Notes: generated by a model from the sequence alone, not told the origin. Counted from the stretch's first letter, positions 7,446 through 16,489 are shown. The stretch: DNA of 64,000 nt from Paracoccaceae bacterium (GCA_020425085.1 JAGQRW010000007.1:372001-436000), one strand, 5' to 3'. Numbers and translations: made by a program.

Positions 7446-9229
7446 TAATCTGTCTGTCGCCTTCTGGTGAAGCGGTAGCGCATCGCATTGCTGCGGCACT
7501 TGGCCTGCGGGTGCATGGCCGGGCGGGCCGGGTCGAACGCGCGGATGTGCATTTTGCCAATGCGCTGGATCATGTGCGGGAGTTGTTCGTGGCCGGGGTG
7601 CCGCTGATCGGGGTTTGTGCGGCGGGTATCCTGATCCGCGCGGTTGCGCCGGTTCTGAACGACAAGCGTGTTGAGCCGCCCTTGGTGGCGGTGCCGGATG
7701 ACGGCAGCGCGGTGGTGCCGCTGTTGGGCGGGCATCGCGGTGCCAACCGTCTGGCGCGGCGGGTGGCCGAGGTGTTGAATGGTCATGCGGCGGTGACCAC
7801 GGCGGGGGATGTGGCGCTTGGCGTCGCACTGGATGAGCCGCCGGCAGGCTATCGGCTGGCCAATCCCGAAGACGCGAAATCGGTGATGATGGCGCTGTTG
7901 TCGGGCGCAGGTACGCGGATCGAGGGCGAGTCATTGTTCGATTTGCCGCATGATCCTGCCGGCAAGGTTGTACTTTGCGTCAGCGATGCTGCGATTGAGG
8001 GTTCAAGTGTGCGACTGGTGTATCATCCGGCGCGATATGTGCTGGGGTTGGGCGCGGCCAGAAATTGCCCCGAGGCGGAGATGTGGCAGCTTGCCGAGGC
8101 GGTGATGGCGCGTGCCGGCATTGCAAAGGGGGCGATTGCTGCCGTGGTGACACTGGATCTGAAGGCGGATGAACTGGCTATTTTGGCAGTGGCACGCCGG
8201 TTGGGGGTGCCGTTGCGTCTGTTTGATGCCGCGATGCTTGAGGCTGAGACGCCACGCCTGCAAAGCCCTTCGGAGGTGGTTTTTGCCGAGGTCGGTTGTC
8301 ATGGTGTGGCCGAGGCGGCGGCGCTGGCGATGGTCGGAGAAAGCGGGCATTTGCGCGTGGCCAAGCAGAAAAGCGACAATGCCACGGCGGCACTGGCCGA
8401 AGCGGTGGCACCGTTGGCGGAACTTGGCGGCCGGTCGCGCGGAAAGCTTGCGATTATCGGCATCGGTCCGGGGCAGGCCAGCTGGCGTACGCCTGAGGCG
8501 TCGCGGCTGGTGGCCGAGGCGGAAGAACTGGTCGGCTATGGGCTTTATATCGACCTACTGGGGCCGTTGGCCTATGGCAAGCGGCGCTCGGATTTTCCGC
8601 TGGGCGGTGAGGAGGATCGGTGTCGATATGCGCTGGAACAGGCGGGCCTTGGGCATTCCGTGGCGCTGATCTGTTCGGGGGATGCCGGCATCTATGCCAT
8701 GGGGGCGCTGGTGTTTGAGTTGCTGGACCGTGATCAGGCTGCGGGTGGTGTCAGTGATGCCGCCCGCCGTGTCGAGGTGGTTTCAACACCGGGTGTTTCC
8801 GCACTTCAGGCAGCGGCGGCACGGGCGGGGGCACCTTTGGGGCATGATTTCTGCGCCATATCCCTTAGCGATCTGCTGACACCGCGTGAGGATATCGTCG
8901 GACGGATCAAGGCGGCGGCTGAGGGTGATTTCGTGATCGCGTTCTATAACCCGGTATCCACGAAACGGCGCACCCTTTTGGCCGAGGCGCGCGATATTCT
9001 GCTGGCCTATCGACCCGGAGAAACGCCGGTTTTGCTGGCAAGCTCGCTGGGCCGTCCGGACGAGGAATTGCGTTATCGGCGGCTGGATCAACTGGCGGTG
9101 GATGAGGTCGATATGCTGACGGTGGTGCTGGTCGGCTCCAGCCAGTCGCGGTTGGCGATGCTGGGCGAGGGCGCACGGATGTATACACCGAGGGGCTATG
9201 CGCGCAAGATCGACGGCAATTTGGTTTGA
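7427..9229 (+). CDS. cobJ: Fused cobalamin biosynthesis protein CbiG / precorrin-3B C17-methyltransferase CobJ
   Basis: A 600-residue fusion. Residues 1 to about 130 match the CbiG N-terminal and middle region (GVCAAGILIRAVAP, LLGGHRGANRLAR); about 185-320 match the CbiG C-terminal/CobE domain. From about residue 340 (LAIIGIGPGQASW) to the end is a tetrapyrrole methylase of the CobJ/CbiH type, with ALICSGDAGIYAMG and ISLSDLLTPREDI. CobJ contracts the ring after C17 methylation, and CbiG opens the C20 lactone in the cobalt-early route, so the two act in sequence. The start is TTG, eight bases after AAGGGG, inside the end of cobI. Confidence 0.92.
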   Translation: MAIEPLVICLSPSGEAVAHRIAAALGLRVHGRAGRVERADVHFANALDHVRELFVAGVPLIGVCAAGILIRAVAPVLNDKRVEPPLVAVPDDGSAVVPLLGGHRGANRLARRVAEVLNGHAAVTTAGDVALGVALDEPPAGYRLANPEDAKSVMMALLSGAGTRIEGESLFDLPHDPAGKVVLCVSDAAIEGSSVRLVYHPARYVLGLGAARNCPEAEMWQLAEAVMARAGIAKGAIAAVVTLDLKADELAILAVARRLGVPLRLFDAAMLEAETPRLQSPSEVVFAEVGCHGVAEAAALAMVGESGHLRVAKQKSDNATAALAEAVAPLAELGGRSRGKLAIIGIGPGQASWRTPEASRLVAEAEELVGYGLYIDLLGPLAYGKRRSDFPLGGEEDRCRYALEQAGLGHSVALICSGDAGIYAMGALVFELLDRDQAAGGVSDAARRVEVVSTPGVSALQAAAARAGAPLGHDFCAISLSDLLTPREDIVGRIKAAAEGDFVIAFYNPVSTKRRTLLAEARDILLAYRPGETPVLLASSLGRPDEELRYRRLDQLAVDEVDMLTVVLVGSSQSRLAMLGEGARMYTPRGYARKIDGNLV

Positions 9230-9242
9230 TGTCGGCCGGGAT

Positions 9243-9264
9243 TGAGTATTTCTGGAACAATGAT
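9243..9264 (+). repeat. Short intergenic repeat, copy 2 (tail only)
   Basis: GAGTATTTCTGGAACAATGA matches the repeat tail seen elsewhere in the window, with AATGA in place of AATAAAGA. It sits between cbiG-cobJ and cobM. Confidence 0.55.
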
Positions 9265-9302
9265 GATGGCGTGGTTGCGACCCCGCCGACAAAAGGCAAG
9301 GG

Positions 9303-10094
9303 ATGACGGTTTATTTCATAGGCGCAGGGCCGGGGGATCCGGATCTTATTACGGTCAAGGGGCGGCGGTTGATCGAGAGCTGCAAGGTTTGCCTTTATGC
9401 CGGATCGCTGGTGCCCGAGGCGGTGGTGGCGTTTGCGCCATTGGGGGCGCGGGTTCTGGACACGGCGGCGATGACGCTGGATCAGACCCACCATGAGATG
9501 GTTGCGGCTGACCGGCGTGGCGAGGATGTGGCGCGGGTGCATTCGGGTGATCCGTCGCTTTATGGTGCAATCGCCGAGCAGATCCGTCGTCTGAAGGCTG
9601 ATGGTATCGCCTATGAGATCGTGCCGGGCGTTTCCGCCTATGCGGCGGCGGCGGCGGCGATGGGTCAGGAACTGACGGTGCCGGAGATTGCGCAGAGTCT
9701 GGTTCTGACGCGGATGTCGATGCAATCGACTTCGATGCCGCCGGGCGAAACGTTGGACAATTTCGGCAAAAGCGGTGCGACCCTGATCATCCATCTGGCG
9801 ATTCGCAACATGCGTGAGATCGAGCGTCAGTTGCTGCCGCATTATGGCGCGGATTGTCCGGTGGTGGTGGCCTATCGGGTCGGTTGGCCGGATCAGGCGA
9901 TCATTCGCGCCACTCTGACCACGATTCGCCAGAAAGTGCGGCAGGCGAAGATTACAAGGACGGCGCTGATCTTTGTTGGTCCCGGTATGGCGGCCCCGCA
10001 AGATTTTGTGGATTCCGCACTATATGACGCATCCAGGCCCCATTTGTTGCGTCCGGTTGCCGGAATTGATCTGGTGGAAGATCACAACACATAG
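9303..10094 (+). CDS. cobM: Precorrin-4 C11-methyltransferase
   Basis: A 263-residue SAM-dependent methylase. Motifs are VYFIGAGPGDPDLITVKG at the start, RVHSGDPSLYGAIAEQ near residue 85, YEIVPGVSAYAAAAAAMG near residue 110 and LTRMSMQSTSMPPGE near residue 145, all typical of CobM/CbiF. It adds the C11 methyl to precorrin-4. A spacer of about 70 bases with a repeat copy separates it from the fusion gene; GGCAAGGG precedes the ATG. It is the last recognisable gene of the operon. CobK, CobF/CbiD, CobB and CobN are not in the window. Confidence 0.94.
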   Translation: MTVYFIGAGPGDPDLITVKGRRLIESCKVCLYAGSLVPEAVVAFAPLGARVLDTAAMTLDQTHHEMVAADRRGEDVARVHSGDPSLYGAIAEQIRRLKADGIAYEIVPGVSAYAAAAAAMGQELTVPEIAQSLVLTRMSMQSTSMPPGETLDNFGKSGATLIIHLAIRNMREIERQLLPHYGADCPVVVAYRVGWPDQAIIRATLTTIRQKVRQAKITRTALIFVGPGMAAPQDFVDSALYDASRPHLLRPVAGIDLVEDHNT

Positions 10095-10167
10095 AAAACT
10101 TTAGCAAATTCCGACTTGATCCGGACGTAATTCCATTGCTCAATGCGGTTTCGGTCGGAGATTTGTG

Positions 10168-10512
10168 ATGATTTACGATTTGCCCGAAGATGTGCGCCGT
10201 GGTCTTGAGCTGGCGCGAAAACGCGATCTGGCGCGCAAGCATCGTTTGCGCGTCGAGATTGATGGAGAGAATTTCCGCGTGCTCAGGTTCTGGAAGACCG
10301 GCTTTTCGCTTGATGCCGATCAGGCACCGAATATGCGCGGGCTGGTCGATATCTATGACGGCCCGAGGCATCTTTACCAGTGTCTGGTGATGTGTTCGAC
10401 GGTCAGTTCCGGCGAGCGGGTTTTTGAGTTCAAGCGCCACACCCGGGTGGTGGATCAGCCGCCGGTGGATTTCGAACAGGACAAATATGCGCCGGTGGCC
10501 TTGCTGAACTGA
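10168..10512 (+). CDS. Conserved hypothetical protein, 114 aa
   Basis: A soluble protein of 114 residues rich in Arg and Lys near the N-terminus (LELARKRDLARKHRLRVEI), followed by alternating beta-like stretches (FRVLRFWKTGFSLDAD, GLVDIYDGPRHLYQCLV). No signal peptide, membrane segment or catalytic motif is visible. I recognise no named family, although proteins of this look occur in Rhodobacterales. The ATG at 10168 is chosen because GGAG lies 7 bases ahead; the GTG just before it is less well placed. It stands alone between the cob and dgc operons. Confidence 0.75.
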   Translation: MIYDLPEDVRRGLELARKRDLARKHRLRVEIDGENFRVLRFWKTGFSLDADQAPNMRGLVDIYDGPRHLYQCLVMCSTVSSGERVFEFKRHTRVVDQPPVDFEQDKYAPVALLN

Positions 10513-10711
10513 GCAATCGGTTGAAGTGATTCCGATGCAGAAAGACGGAATTCAGCGATGAGTTGCCAAATCGCAGGATATTCTTCGAATAAATATGCAA
10601 TATGTCGTGATTTATTCCAGAAACCGATCCAACTGCGACCTGAATTCCCAAATCCTTCCATTCTGGCGTGATAGACAGGCGCGGAGCATTTGAAAATGGA
10701 AAGGTAGTGCA

Positions 10712-11713
10712 ATGATCCAGACACCATATCTGTTGTTTCTCGGCGATGCCCCGGACGGCCTTGCGGCAAAAGTGGCGCAAGGCATCAAGGACTGGCGCCC
10801 CGAAGCCTCGGTCGGGCAGTTTCGCATGGAAAACTGCAAGGCTGATCTTGGCCTTCAGGATATGACCCTGGCCGAGGCCAAGGCGGCCGGCGCGAAAACG
10901 CTGGTGATCGGAGTGGCCAACCGTGGCGGTGTCATCTCGGCGGCGTGGAAGGCGGTTCTGGTCGAGGCGCTGGAGATGGGGTTTGATCTGGCCAGCGGAC
11001 TGCACAACCTGTTGCGCGACGAAAACGATCTGGTGGCGGCCTCGCAAACCCATGGACAGACATTGCATGACGTGCGGGTGCCGAATGCCTCATATCCCAT
11101 TGCCAATGGGGTCAAGCGCAGCGGCAAACGCTGTCTGGCCGTCGGAACCGATTGTTCGGTCGGCAAGATGTATACCGGCATTGCCATGGAACGCGAAATG
11201 CTGGATCGCGGCATGAAGGCGACATTCCGCGCCACCGGTCAGACCGGTATTCTGATTACAGGCTCAGGCGTGCCGCTGGATGCTGTGATCGCCGATTTCA
11301 TGGCCGGCGCGGTGGAGTATCTGACGCCGGACAATGACCCGGATCACTGGGATTTGATCGAAGGTCAGGGCTCGCTTTATCATGTCTCGTATTCCGGCGT
11401 GACCTTGGCGCTGGTGCATGGAGGTCAGCCCGATGCGCTGGTCCTGTGTACCGAGCCGACGCGCAAGCATATGCGCGGTCTGCCCGGCTATCAGCAGCCG
11501 ACGCTGGAACAATTACGCGACACCGCGCTGCCGCTGGCGCAGATTGCCAATCCCGCTTGCAAGGTGGTGGCGATTTCCGCCAATACCCAGCATCTGAATG
11601 AGGCTGACGCACTTGCCTATCTGGCTGAGGTCGAGGCGCGGATGGGATTGCCGGCGGTGGATCCCTATCGTCAGGGTGCCGCAAGGCTGGTGGATGCGCT
11701 GGAAGGCATCTAG
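10712..11713 (+). CDS. dgcN: DUF1611-family protein, D-glutamate N-acetyltransferase DgcN type
   Basis: A 333-residue protein of the DUF1611/DgcN family. A P-loop-like segment, AVGTDCSVGKMYTGIAM, lies near residue 150, and the family run FRATGQTGILITGSGVPLDA follows near residue 175. In marine bacteria DgcN is reported to acetylate D-glutamate, and DgcA then racemises N-acetyl-D-glutamate. The next gene here is DgcA-like and the third is a D-amino-acid aminotransferase, so the assignment rests on both family and context. The 199-base gap upstream probably holds the operon promoter. No regulator gene is adjacent. Confidence 0.85.
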   Translation: MIQTPYLLFLGDAPDGLAAKVAQGIKDWRPEASVGQFRMENCKADLGLQDMTLAEAKAAGAKTLVIGVANRGGVISAAWKAVLVEALEMGFDLASGLHNLLRDENDLVAASQTHGQTLHDVRVPNASYPIANGVKRSGKRCLAVGTDCSVGKMYTGIAMEREMLDRGMKATFRATGQTGILITGSGVPLDAVIADFMAGAVEYLTPDNDPDHWDLIEGQGSLYHVSYSGVTLALVHGGQPDALVLCTEPTRKHMRGLPGYQQPTLEQLRDTALPLAQIANPACKVVAISANTQHLNEADALAYLAEVEARMGLPAVDPYRQGAARLVDALEGI

Positions 11714-11786
11714 GCTGGATTGAAACCGCAACGCCGAAAGTTCAGAGGGCCTTTGGCGTTGCGGCATTATTATGGAAGGGCTGTAC

Positions 11787-12755
11787 ATGGAACTGACTGT
11801 TGGTGCCGATGTCTTCAGGCTGGCGCAGGTATTCACCATTTCGCGCGGCTCGCGTACCGAAGCCAGGGTTCTGAGTGTGGCGATCGAGGATGCCGGCGTG
11901 ATCGGGCGTGGTGAATGCGTTCCCTATGCGCGATACGGCGAAACGCTGGAAAGCGTGATGGCCCAGATCAGATCGCTGGCGATGCCATTGGATCGCGCCC
12001 GGTTGCAGCATCTGTTGCCGGCAGGGGCTGCACGCAATGCGGTGGATTGCGCGCTTTGGGATCTGGAGGCGAAACAGAAACGCTTGCCGGTATGGCAACT
12101 GGCCGAGCTGCCCGAACCGGGGCCGAGGATCACCGCCTATACCCTTTCGCTGGGGGAACCTGCCAGCATGCAGGAACAGGCGGCCAGAAACGCCATGCGG
12201 CCCTTGCTGAAAACCAAGCTTGGCGGTGGCGATGAAGATGTGGCGCGAATCCGGGCCGTAAGGCAGGGGGCACCCAAGGCACGGATCATTGTGGACGCGA
12301 ATGAGGGCTGGACCCCGGAATTATACGCAAGCCTCGCGCCGGTTCTGGTAGATCTCGGGGTGGAACTGGTGGAACAGCCGCTGCCGGCGGGCAAGGACGA
12401 GGCGCTGCTGGGGATGGATCGCCCCTTGCCGGTCTGTGCTGATGAAAGCTGTCATGACCGCGCCTCGTTGCCCGGTCTTGAGGGTAAATACGACGTAATC
12501 AACATCAAACTTGACAAGACCGGTGGGCTGACCGAAGCCCTTGCCCTGCGGACGGCGGCCGAACAGGCGGGGTTTGGCGTGATGGTGGGCTGCATGGTCG
12601 GCTCATCGCTTGCGATGGCACCGGCGGTTCTGTTGGCGCAGACCGCGGCATTCACCGATCTTGACGGCCCGCTTTTGTTGGCCGAAGACCGCGCGGTGCC
12701 GCTGGCATATGACGAACACGGTGTGCATCCGGCCCTGCCGGAGCTTTGGGGATAG
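11787..12755 (+). CDS. dgcA: Enolase-superfamily racemase/epimerase, DgcA type (N-acetyl-D-glutamate racemase)
   Basis: A 322-residue member of the dipeptide-epimerase branch of the enolase superfamily. The catalytic lysine pair is in LKTKLGGG near residue 140; the metal ligands are in VDANEGW, VEQPLPAG and CADES; the second-face lysine is in NIKLDKTGG. Such enzymes epimerise Ala-Glu dipeptides or racemise N-acyl-glutamate; the dgcN neighbour favours the second. The ATG at 11787 is preferred over one 15 bases upstream because GGAAGGG lies 6 bases ahead of it. Confidence 0.87.
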   Translation: MELTVGADVFRLAQVFTISRGSRTEARVLSVAIEDAGVIGRGECVPYARYGETLESVMAQIRSLAMPLDRARLQHLLPAGAARNAVDCALWDLEAKQKRLPVWQLAELPEPGPRITAYTLSLGEPASMQEQAARNAMRPLLKTKLGGGDEDVARIRAVRQGAPKARIIVDANEGWTPELYASLAPVLVDLGVELVEQPLPAGKDEALLGMDRPLPVCADESCHDRASLPGLEGKYDVINIKLDKTGGLTEALALRTAAEQAGFGVMVGCMVGSSLAMAPAVLLAQTAAFTDLDGPLLLAEDRAVPLAYDEHGVHPALPELWG

Positions 12756-12764
12756 GAGCAGAAG

Positions 12765-13628
12765 ATGGGACGAACCGTTTATGTGAACGGCACATATCTG
12801 GATGAGGCCGAGGCGATGATCTCGATTTTCGATCGCGGCTTTCTGATGGCGGACGCGGTTTATGAGGTGACCTCGGTACTTGGCGGCCGGTTGCTAAATT
12901 TCGCCGGTCATCTGGCCCGGCTGGAACGCTCGTTGAACGAGCTTGACATGGCGATGCCGATGAATGCGGATGGGTTGCTGGAAGTTCACCGCGAATTGCT
13001 GCGGCTGAATGGCATCCATGATGGTCTGGTCTATCTGCAAATCACCCGAGGCAATCCCGGTGATCGTGATTTTGCCTTTCCCGATCCGGAAACCACGCCG
13101 CTGACGGTGGTGTTGTTTACCCAGAACAAGCCGGGACTTGCGGCCAGTCCGCTGGCCGAATCGGGAATGAAGGTGGTTTCAGTTGACGATATTCGTTGGG
13201 GGCGGCGCGACATCAAGACGGTGCAGTTGCTCTATCCTTCGATGGCCAAGATGATCGCCAAGAAGGCCGGTTGCGACGATGCCTGGCTGGTCGAGGACGG
13301 GCTGGTGACCGAGGGTAGCTCCAACAACGCCTATATCGTGAAGGGCGGCAAGATCATTACCCATGAACTTGGCAACGATATCCTGCACGGCATCACCCGC
13401 GCCGCGGTCCTGCGTTTCGCGCGTGAGGCGCAGATGGAAATCGAGGAACGTGCTTTTTCGGTTTCCGAGGCGCAGCAGGCAGATGAGGCATTTGTCACCT
13501 CGGCCTCGGCATTCGTCATGCCGGTGGTGGAGCTTGACGGCAGGGCGATCGGCAGCGGCAAACCGGGCAAGCAGACAAAACGACTGCGCGAGATCTATCT
13601 GGAAGAAAGCCTGAAAACGGCCATCTGA
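12765..13628 (+). CDS. dat: D-amino-acid aminotransferase (fold-type IV PLP enzyme)
   Basis: A 287-residue class IV aminotransferase. The PLP lysine is in the RRDIKTVQLL segment near residue 148, and the phosphate-binding VTEGSSNNAYIV follows near residue 180. D-amino-acid transaminases and branched-chain transaminases share this fold. The start VYVNGTYLDEAEAMISIFDRGF and the linkage to dgcN and dgcA favour a D-amino-acid donor such as D-glutamate or D-alanine. It starts 9 bases after dgcA behind GGAG. The three genes plausibly form one operon for D-amino-acid use, for example from peptidoglycan. Confidence 0.87.
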   Translation: MGRTVYVNGTYLDEAEAMISIFDRGFLMADAVYEVTSVLGGRLLNFAGHLARLERSLNELDMAMPMNADGLLEVHRELLRLNGIHDGLVYLQITRGNPGDRDFAFPDPETTPLTVVLFTQNKPGLAASPLAESGMKVVSVDDIRWGRRDIKTVQLLYPSMAKMIAKKAGCDDAWLVEDGLVTEGSSNNAYIVKGGKIITHELGNDILHGITRAAVLRFAREAQMEIEERAFSVSEAQQADEAFVTSASAFVMPVVELDGRAIGSGKPGKQTKRLREIYLEESLKTAI

Positions 13629-13660
13629 CCTGATTGCGACCCTTCGGGCCATTCCTGTCA

Positions 13661-13712
13661 GCCCCTACGGGGCGGTTCGCTCCGCGGGGGATATTTTAAC
13701 CGATAAGAAAGG
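13661..13712 (+). repeat. Short intergenic repeat, copy 3 (hairpin plus tail)
   Basis: A GCCCCTACGGGGC hairpin is followed by GGGGGATATTTTAACC and GATAAGAAAGG, a diverged version of the repeat tail. It lies between the convergent dat and DUF1244 genes. Confidence 0.55.
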
Positions 13713-13753
13713 TTTTCCGGTTTTTGTCTGTAGGCGGTACAGGCAGGGATGCC

Positions 13754-13808
13754 GATGACCGCCCGATGAGAAGCTGCCCTGCTGGTTTGATCTGGCAGGG
13801 CGGTCATC
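13754..13808. terminator. Long hairpin between convergent genes
   Basis: GATGACCGCCC at 13754-13764 pairs perfectly with GGGCGGTCATC at 13798-13808. An alternative inner pair GCCCTGC (13776-13782) with GCAGGGC (13795-13801) shares bases with the outer stem, so the two folds exclude each other. It overlaps the stop of the DUF1244 gene. No T-run follows, so it is not a classic terminator. Confidence 0.45.
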
Positions 13809-14118
13809 ATTGGTCTTTGACGTTGTTTCTGAAGGCGGTCTTGAATTCCGCCTGTTTTTGGTCACTGGCCGGGGTTTGATGCTGTGACTTCCATTCCTCT
13901 TGGCTCATGCCATAGAATGTTTCACGCGCCTGTTCCTTGGTCATGTCGATGCCCCGGGCATTGGCCGCCTCCTGATACCAGCGGCTAAGGCAGTTGCGGC
14001 AGAAGCCGGCTAGATTCATCAGGTCGATATTCTGCACGTCGATACGTTTGACCATCAGGTGATCGCGCAATGTGCGAAAGGCGGCGGCCTGAAGCTCGAT
14101 CTCGGTTTGTTTGTCCAT
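13807..14118 (-). CDS. DUF1244 family protein
   Basis: A 103-residue protein with the family hallmark FCRNCLSRWYQEAA near residue 40 and EEWKSQHQ near residue 73. DUF1244 proteins are small, soluble and of unknown function; the paired cysteines could bind a metal. It starts 5 bases after the stop of the N-formylglutamate amidohydrolase-like gene, so the two are co-transcribed. That pairing is the only functional clue here. Confidence 0.9.
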   Translation of the reverse strand: MDKQTEIELQAAAFRTLRDHLMVKRIDVQNIDLMNLAGFCRNCLSRWYQEAANARGIDMTKEQARETFYGMSQEEWKSQHQTPASDQKQAEFKTAFRNNVKDQ

Positions 14119-14122
14119 CTTG

Positions 14123-14905
14123 CTATCCTCGGGTTATTGGGGTTTTGGCGATTACCTCGGCCAGTATCGGTGCCAGCCGCTCAGCCCAGTTCAGTTGCTG
14201 GATTTCGGTTCGGATCAGATCGTTGCGGATTTCGATCAACAGGTTCGGATGGCCATGCGCCAGCGCATGACGGTCGATGCTGTCGCCGTCCAGATGCCCG
14301 CCATAGGGCTCATTCTCGCCGATACAGAGATCGTGCTGTGAGCTGAGGATTGCCAGCATCGGCCGGGCCAGGCGCTGATCCTTTTCATAGAGGATTCCCA
14401 GATGCCAGGGGCGCGGTCGCCGCCCGGCCAGTTTCGGGGTAAAGCTGTGGATGGCAATCATGACCGGAGCCGTACGGCCGGCCAGAAGCCGCGCGACGGC
14501 GGCGTGATATGGGCGATAGCAATGGTCGAGTCGCCAGGTCAGATCATCGTCGCTCAGGTGGCGATTGCCGGGGATGATGGTGCCGTCATAAATCTTCATC
14601 ACCAGCGTCGGATCATCCTCGCCACGATTGGGGTCGATCACCAGCCGCGAGAAGGTGGAACATATGACCGGCGCATTCAGCAGCCGGCCAAGCTGTTCAG
14701 CGACCCCTGCTGCGCCGACATCATAGGCGATATGGCGATCCATCTCGATCGCGGGCAGGCCGAGGTTGCCGGCGAAAACCTCGGGCGGGATATGGTTCGA
14801 GGCATGGTCACAGGTGATCACGATCTGGCTGTCGCGGTTCTGTCCGCTGATCCGGAAGGCATCTTGGGGGGAGGTCATGTAATCCTCGGGCGATTTTTCC
14901 GCCAT
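14123..14905 (-). CDS. N-formylglutamate amidohydrolase family protein
   Basis: A 260-residue protein of the FGase (HutG-like) family. Motifs are VITCDHASNHIP near residue 30, DRHIAYDVGA near residue 57, the conserved Ser/Arg region CSTFSRLVIDPNRGEDD near residue 83 and AIHSFTPKLAGR near residue 150. These enzymes hydrolyse N-formyl-L-glutamate in histidine breakdown, but many homologues occur away from hut genes. No other hut gene is present here, so the substrate is uncertain. It heads a two-gene operon with DUF1244 and is divergent from pyk. Confidence 0.85.
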   Translation of the reverse strand: MAEKSPEDYMTSPQDAFRISGQNRDSQIVITCDHASNHIPPEVFAGNLGLPAIEMDRHIAYDVGAAGVAEQLGRLLNAPVICSTFSRLVIDPNRGEDDPTLVMKIYDGTIIPGNRHLSDDDLTWRLDHCYRPYHAAVARLLAGRTAPVMIAIHSFTPKLAGRRPRPWHLGILYEKDQRLARPMLAILSSQHDLCIGENEPYGGHLDGDSIDRHALAHGHPNLLIEIRNDLIRTEIQQLNWAERLAPILAEVIAKTPITRG

Positions 14906-15026
14906 AGAACCCGAATGTCACCCCGGCGGCAAGCGCACGGTTGCACCGGCCGGGCATTTGGGTCAGACAAACACTGTGCAGGGTGGTATTTCGCCTTGTG
15001 GAAATCGCAAGAACAGGCGGGCAGAT

Positions 15027-16472
15027 ATGAGAAGATTGCGCAAGGTCAAGATCGTCGCCACGCTTGGCCCGGCTTCCGACAGCAAGGGCATGATCCGCGC
15101 GCTGTTTGAGGCCGGGGCCGATGTGTTCCGACTGAACATGAGCCATGGCAGCCATGACGAGTTGCGCGCCCGCCACGCCATCATCCGCGAAATTGAGCGG
15201 GAATTCGGGCGACCCATCGCCATTCTGGCGGATTTGCAGGGGCCGAAACTGCGCTGTGGTCTGTTTGCGGATGGTGCGGTGGATCTGGTGGAAAACGCCG
15301 CCTTTCGTCTGGATCTGGATGATGCGCCGGGCACTGCCAGCCGGGTCAACCTGCCGCATCCCGAGATTTTCGCCGCCCTTGAACCGGGTGAGACCGTGTT
15401 GATCAATGACGGCAAGATTCGCCTGAAGGTGGAAAAATGCGGTGCCGATTTCGCCGATTGCCGGGTCGAGGTGGGGGGTGAGATCTCCAACCGCAAGGGG
15501 GTGAACGTGCCGGATGTGATCCTGCCACTGGCGGCGCTTTCGCCAAAGGACCGCGATGATCTGGAATTTGCCTGTTCGCTTGGGGTGGACTGGCTGGCGC
15601 TATCGTTCGTGCAGCGCCCCGAAGATGTGGCCGAGGCGCGCGCGCTGGCCGATGGACGCGCTGCGATCCTGTCGAAGATCGAAAAGCCGGCGGCGGTGAA
15701 GGCGTTTGCCGATATATTGGCGGTGTCTGACGGCATCATGGTGGCGCGTGGCGATCTTGGGGTGGAATTGCCGGTGCAAAACGTTCCGCCGATCCAGAAA
15801 CGCCTGGTCAAGGCTTGCCGCAATGCCGGCAAACCGGTGATCGTGGCGACGCAGATGATGGAAAGCATGATCACGTCACCGGTGCCGACACGGGCCGAGG
15901 TTTCCGATGTGGCGACCGCAATTTACGAAGGGGCGGATGCGGTGATGCTGTCGGCGGAATCCGCCGCGGGCGAATATCCGGTCGAGGCGGTCACCACCAT
16001 GAATGACGTCGCCGTCGAGGTTGAAAGCGATCCGGTTTACCGCGAGATGATCGAGGCGTCACGTTCCGCCCCGCGCGAAAGCATTGCCGATGCGATCACC
16101 GTGGCAGCGCGGGAAATCGCCGAAACCACCGAAGTGGTGGCGATCTGTTGTTTCACCCATTCCGGCACCACGGCGCTGAAGGTGGCGCGCGAACGCCCAC
16201 GGGTGCCGATCATTGCGCTGACGCCGCTGGTGGGCACGGCACGACGGTTGTGCCTGTCCTGGGGCATGCATTGTGTGATGACATCTGAGGTAAGGCGCTT
16301 CAAGATGGCGGTGGTGAACGCGGCGCGCGCGGCCGAGAAATATGATTTCGGTTCGGACGAGGATCAGATCGTGGTGACGGCTGGGATCCCTTTCAACATG
16401 CCGGGAACCACCAACATCCTCAGGGTTTCGTCGATCGAAATGCGCCTGATGGATGATTTTGAATCCGACTGA
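15027..16472 (+). CDS. pyk: Pyruvate kinase
   Basis: A 481-residue glycolytic enzyme that makes ATP and pyruvate from phosphoenolpyruvate and ADP. The start RRLRKVKIVATLGPAS, the substrate loop FRLNMSHGSHDE, the metal-binding MVARGDLGVELP and the ATQMMESMI helix are all typical. The ATG at 15027 gives the usual short N-terminus; an upstream in-frame start would add 23 residues that do not look like family sequence. The length agrees with alphaproteobacterial pyruvate kinases. A small membrane-protein gene follows 17 bases later. Confidence 0.95.
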   Translation: MRRLRKVKIVATLGPASDSKGMIRALFEAGADVFRLNMSHGSHDELRARHAIIREIEREFGRPIAILADLQGPKLRCGLFADGAVDLVENAAFRLDLDDAPGTASRVNLPHPEIFAALEPGETVLINDGKIRLKVEKCGADFADCRVEVGGEISNRKGVNVPDVILPLAALSPKDRDDLEFACSLGVDWLALSFVQRPEDVAEARALADGRAAILSKIEKPAAVKAFADILAVSDGIMVARGDLGVELPVQNVPPIQKRLVKACRNAGKPVIVATQMMESMITSPVPTRAEVSDVATAIYEGADAVMLSAESAAGEYPVEAVTTMNDVAVEVESDPVYREMIEASRSAPRESIADAITVAAREIAETTEVVAICCFTHSGTTALKVARERPRVPIIALTPLVGTARRLCLSWGMHCVMTSEVRRFKMAVVNAARAAEKYDFGSDEDQIVVTAGIPFNMPGTTNILRVSSIEMRLMDDFESD

Positions 16473-16489
16473 CATTTCGGGAGGGGCAG

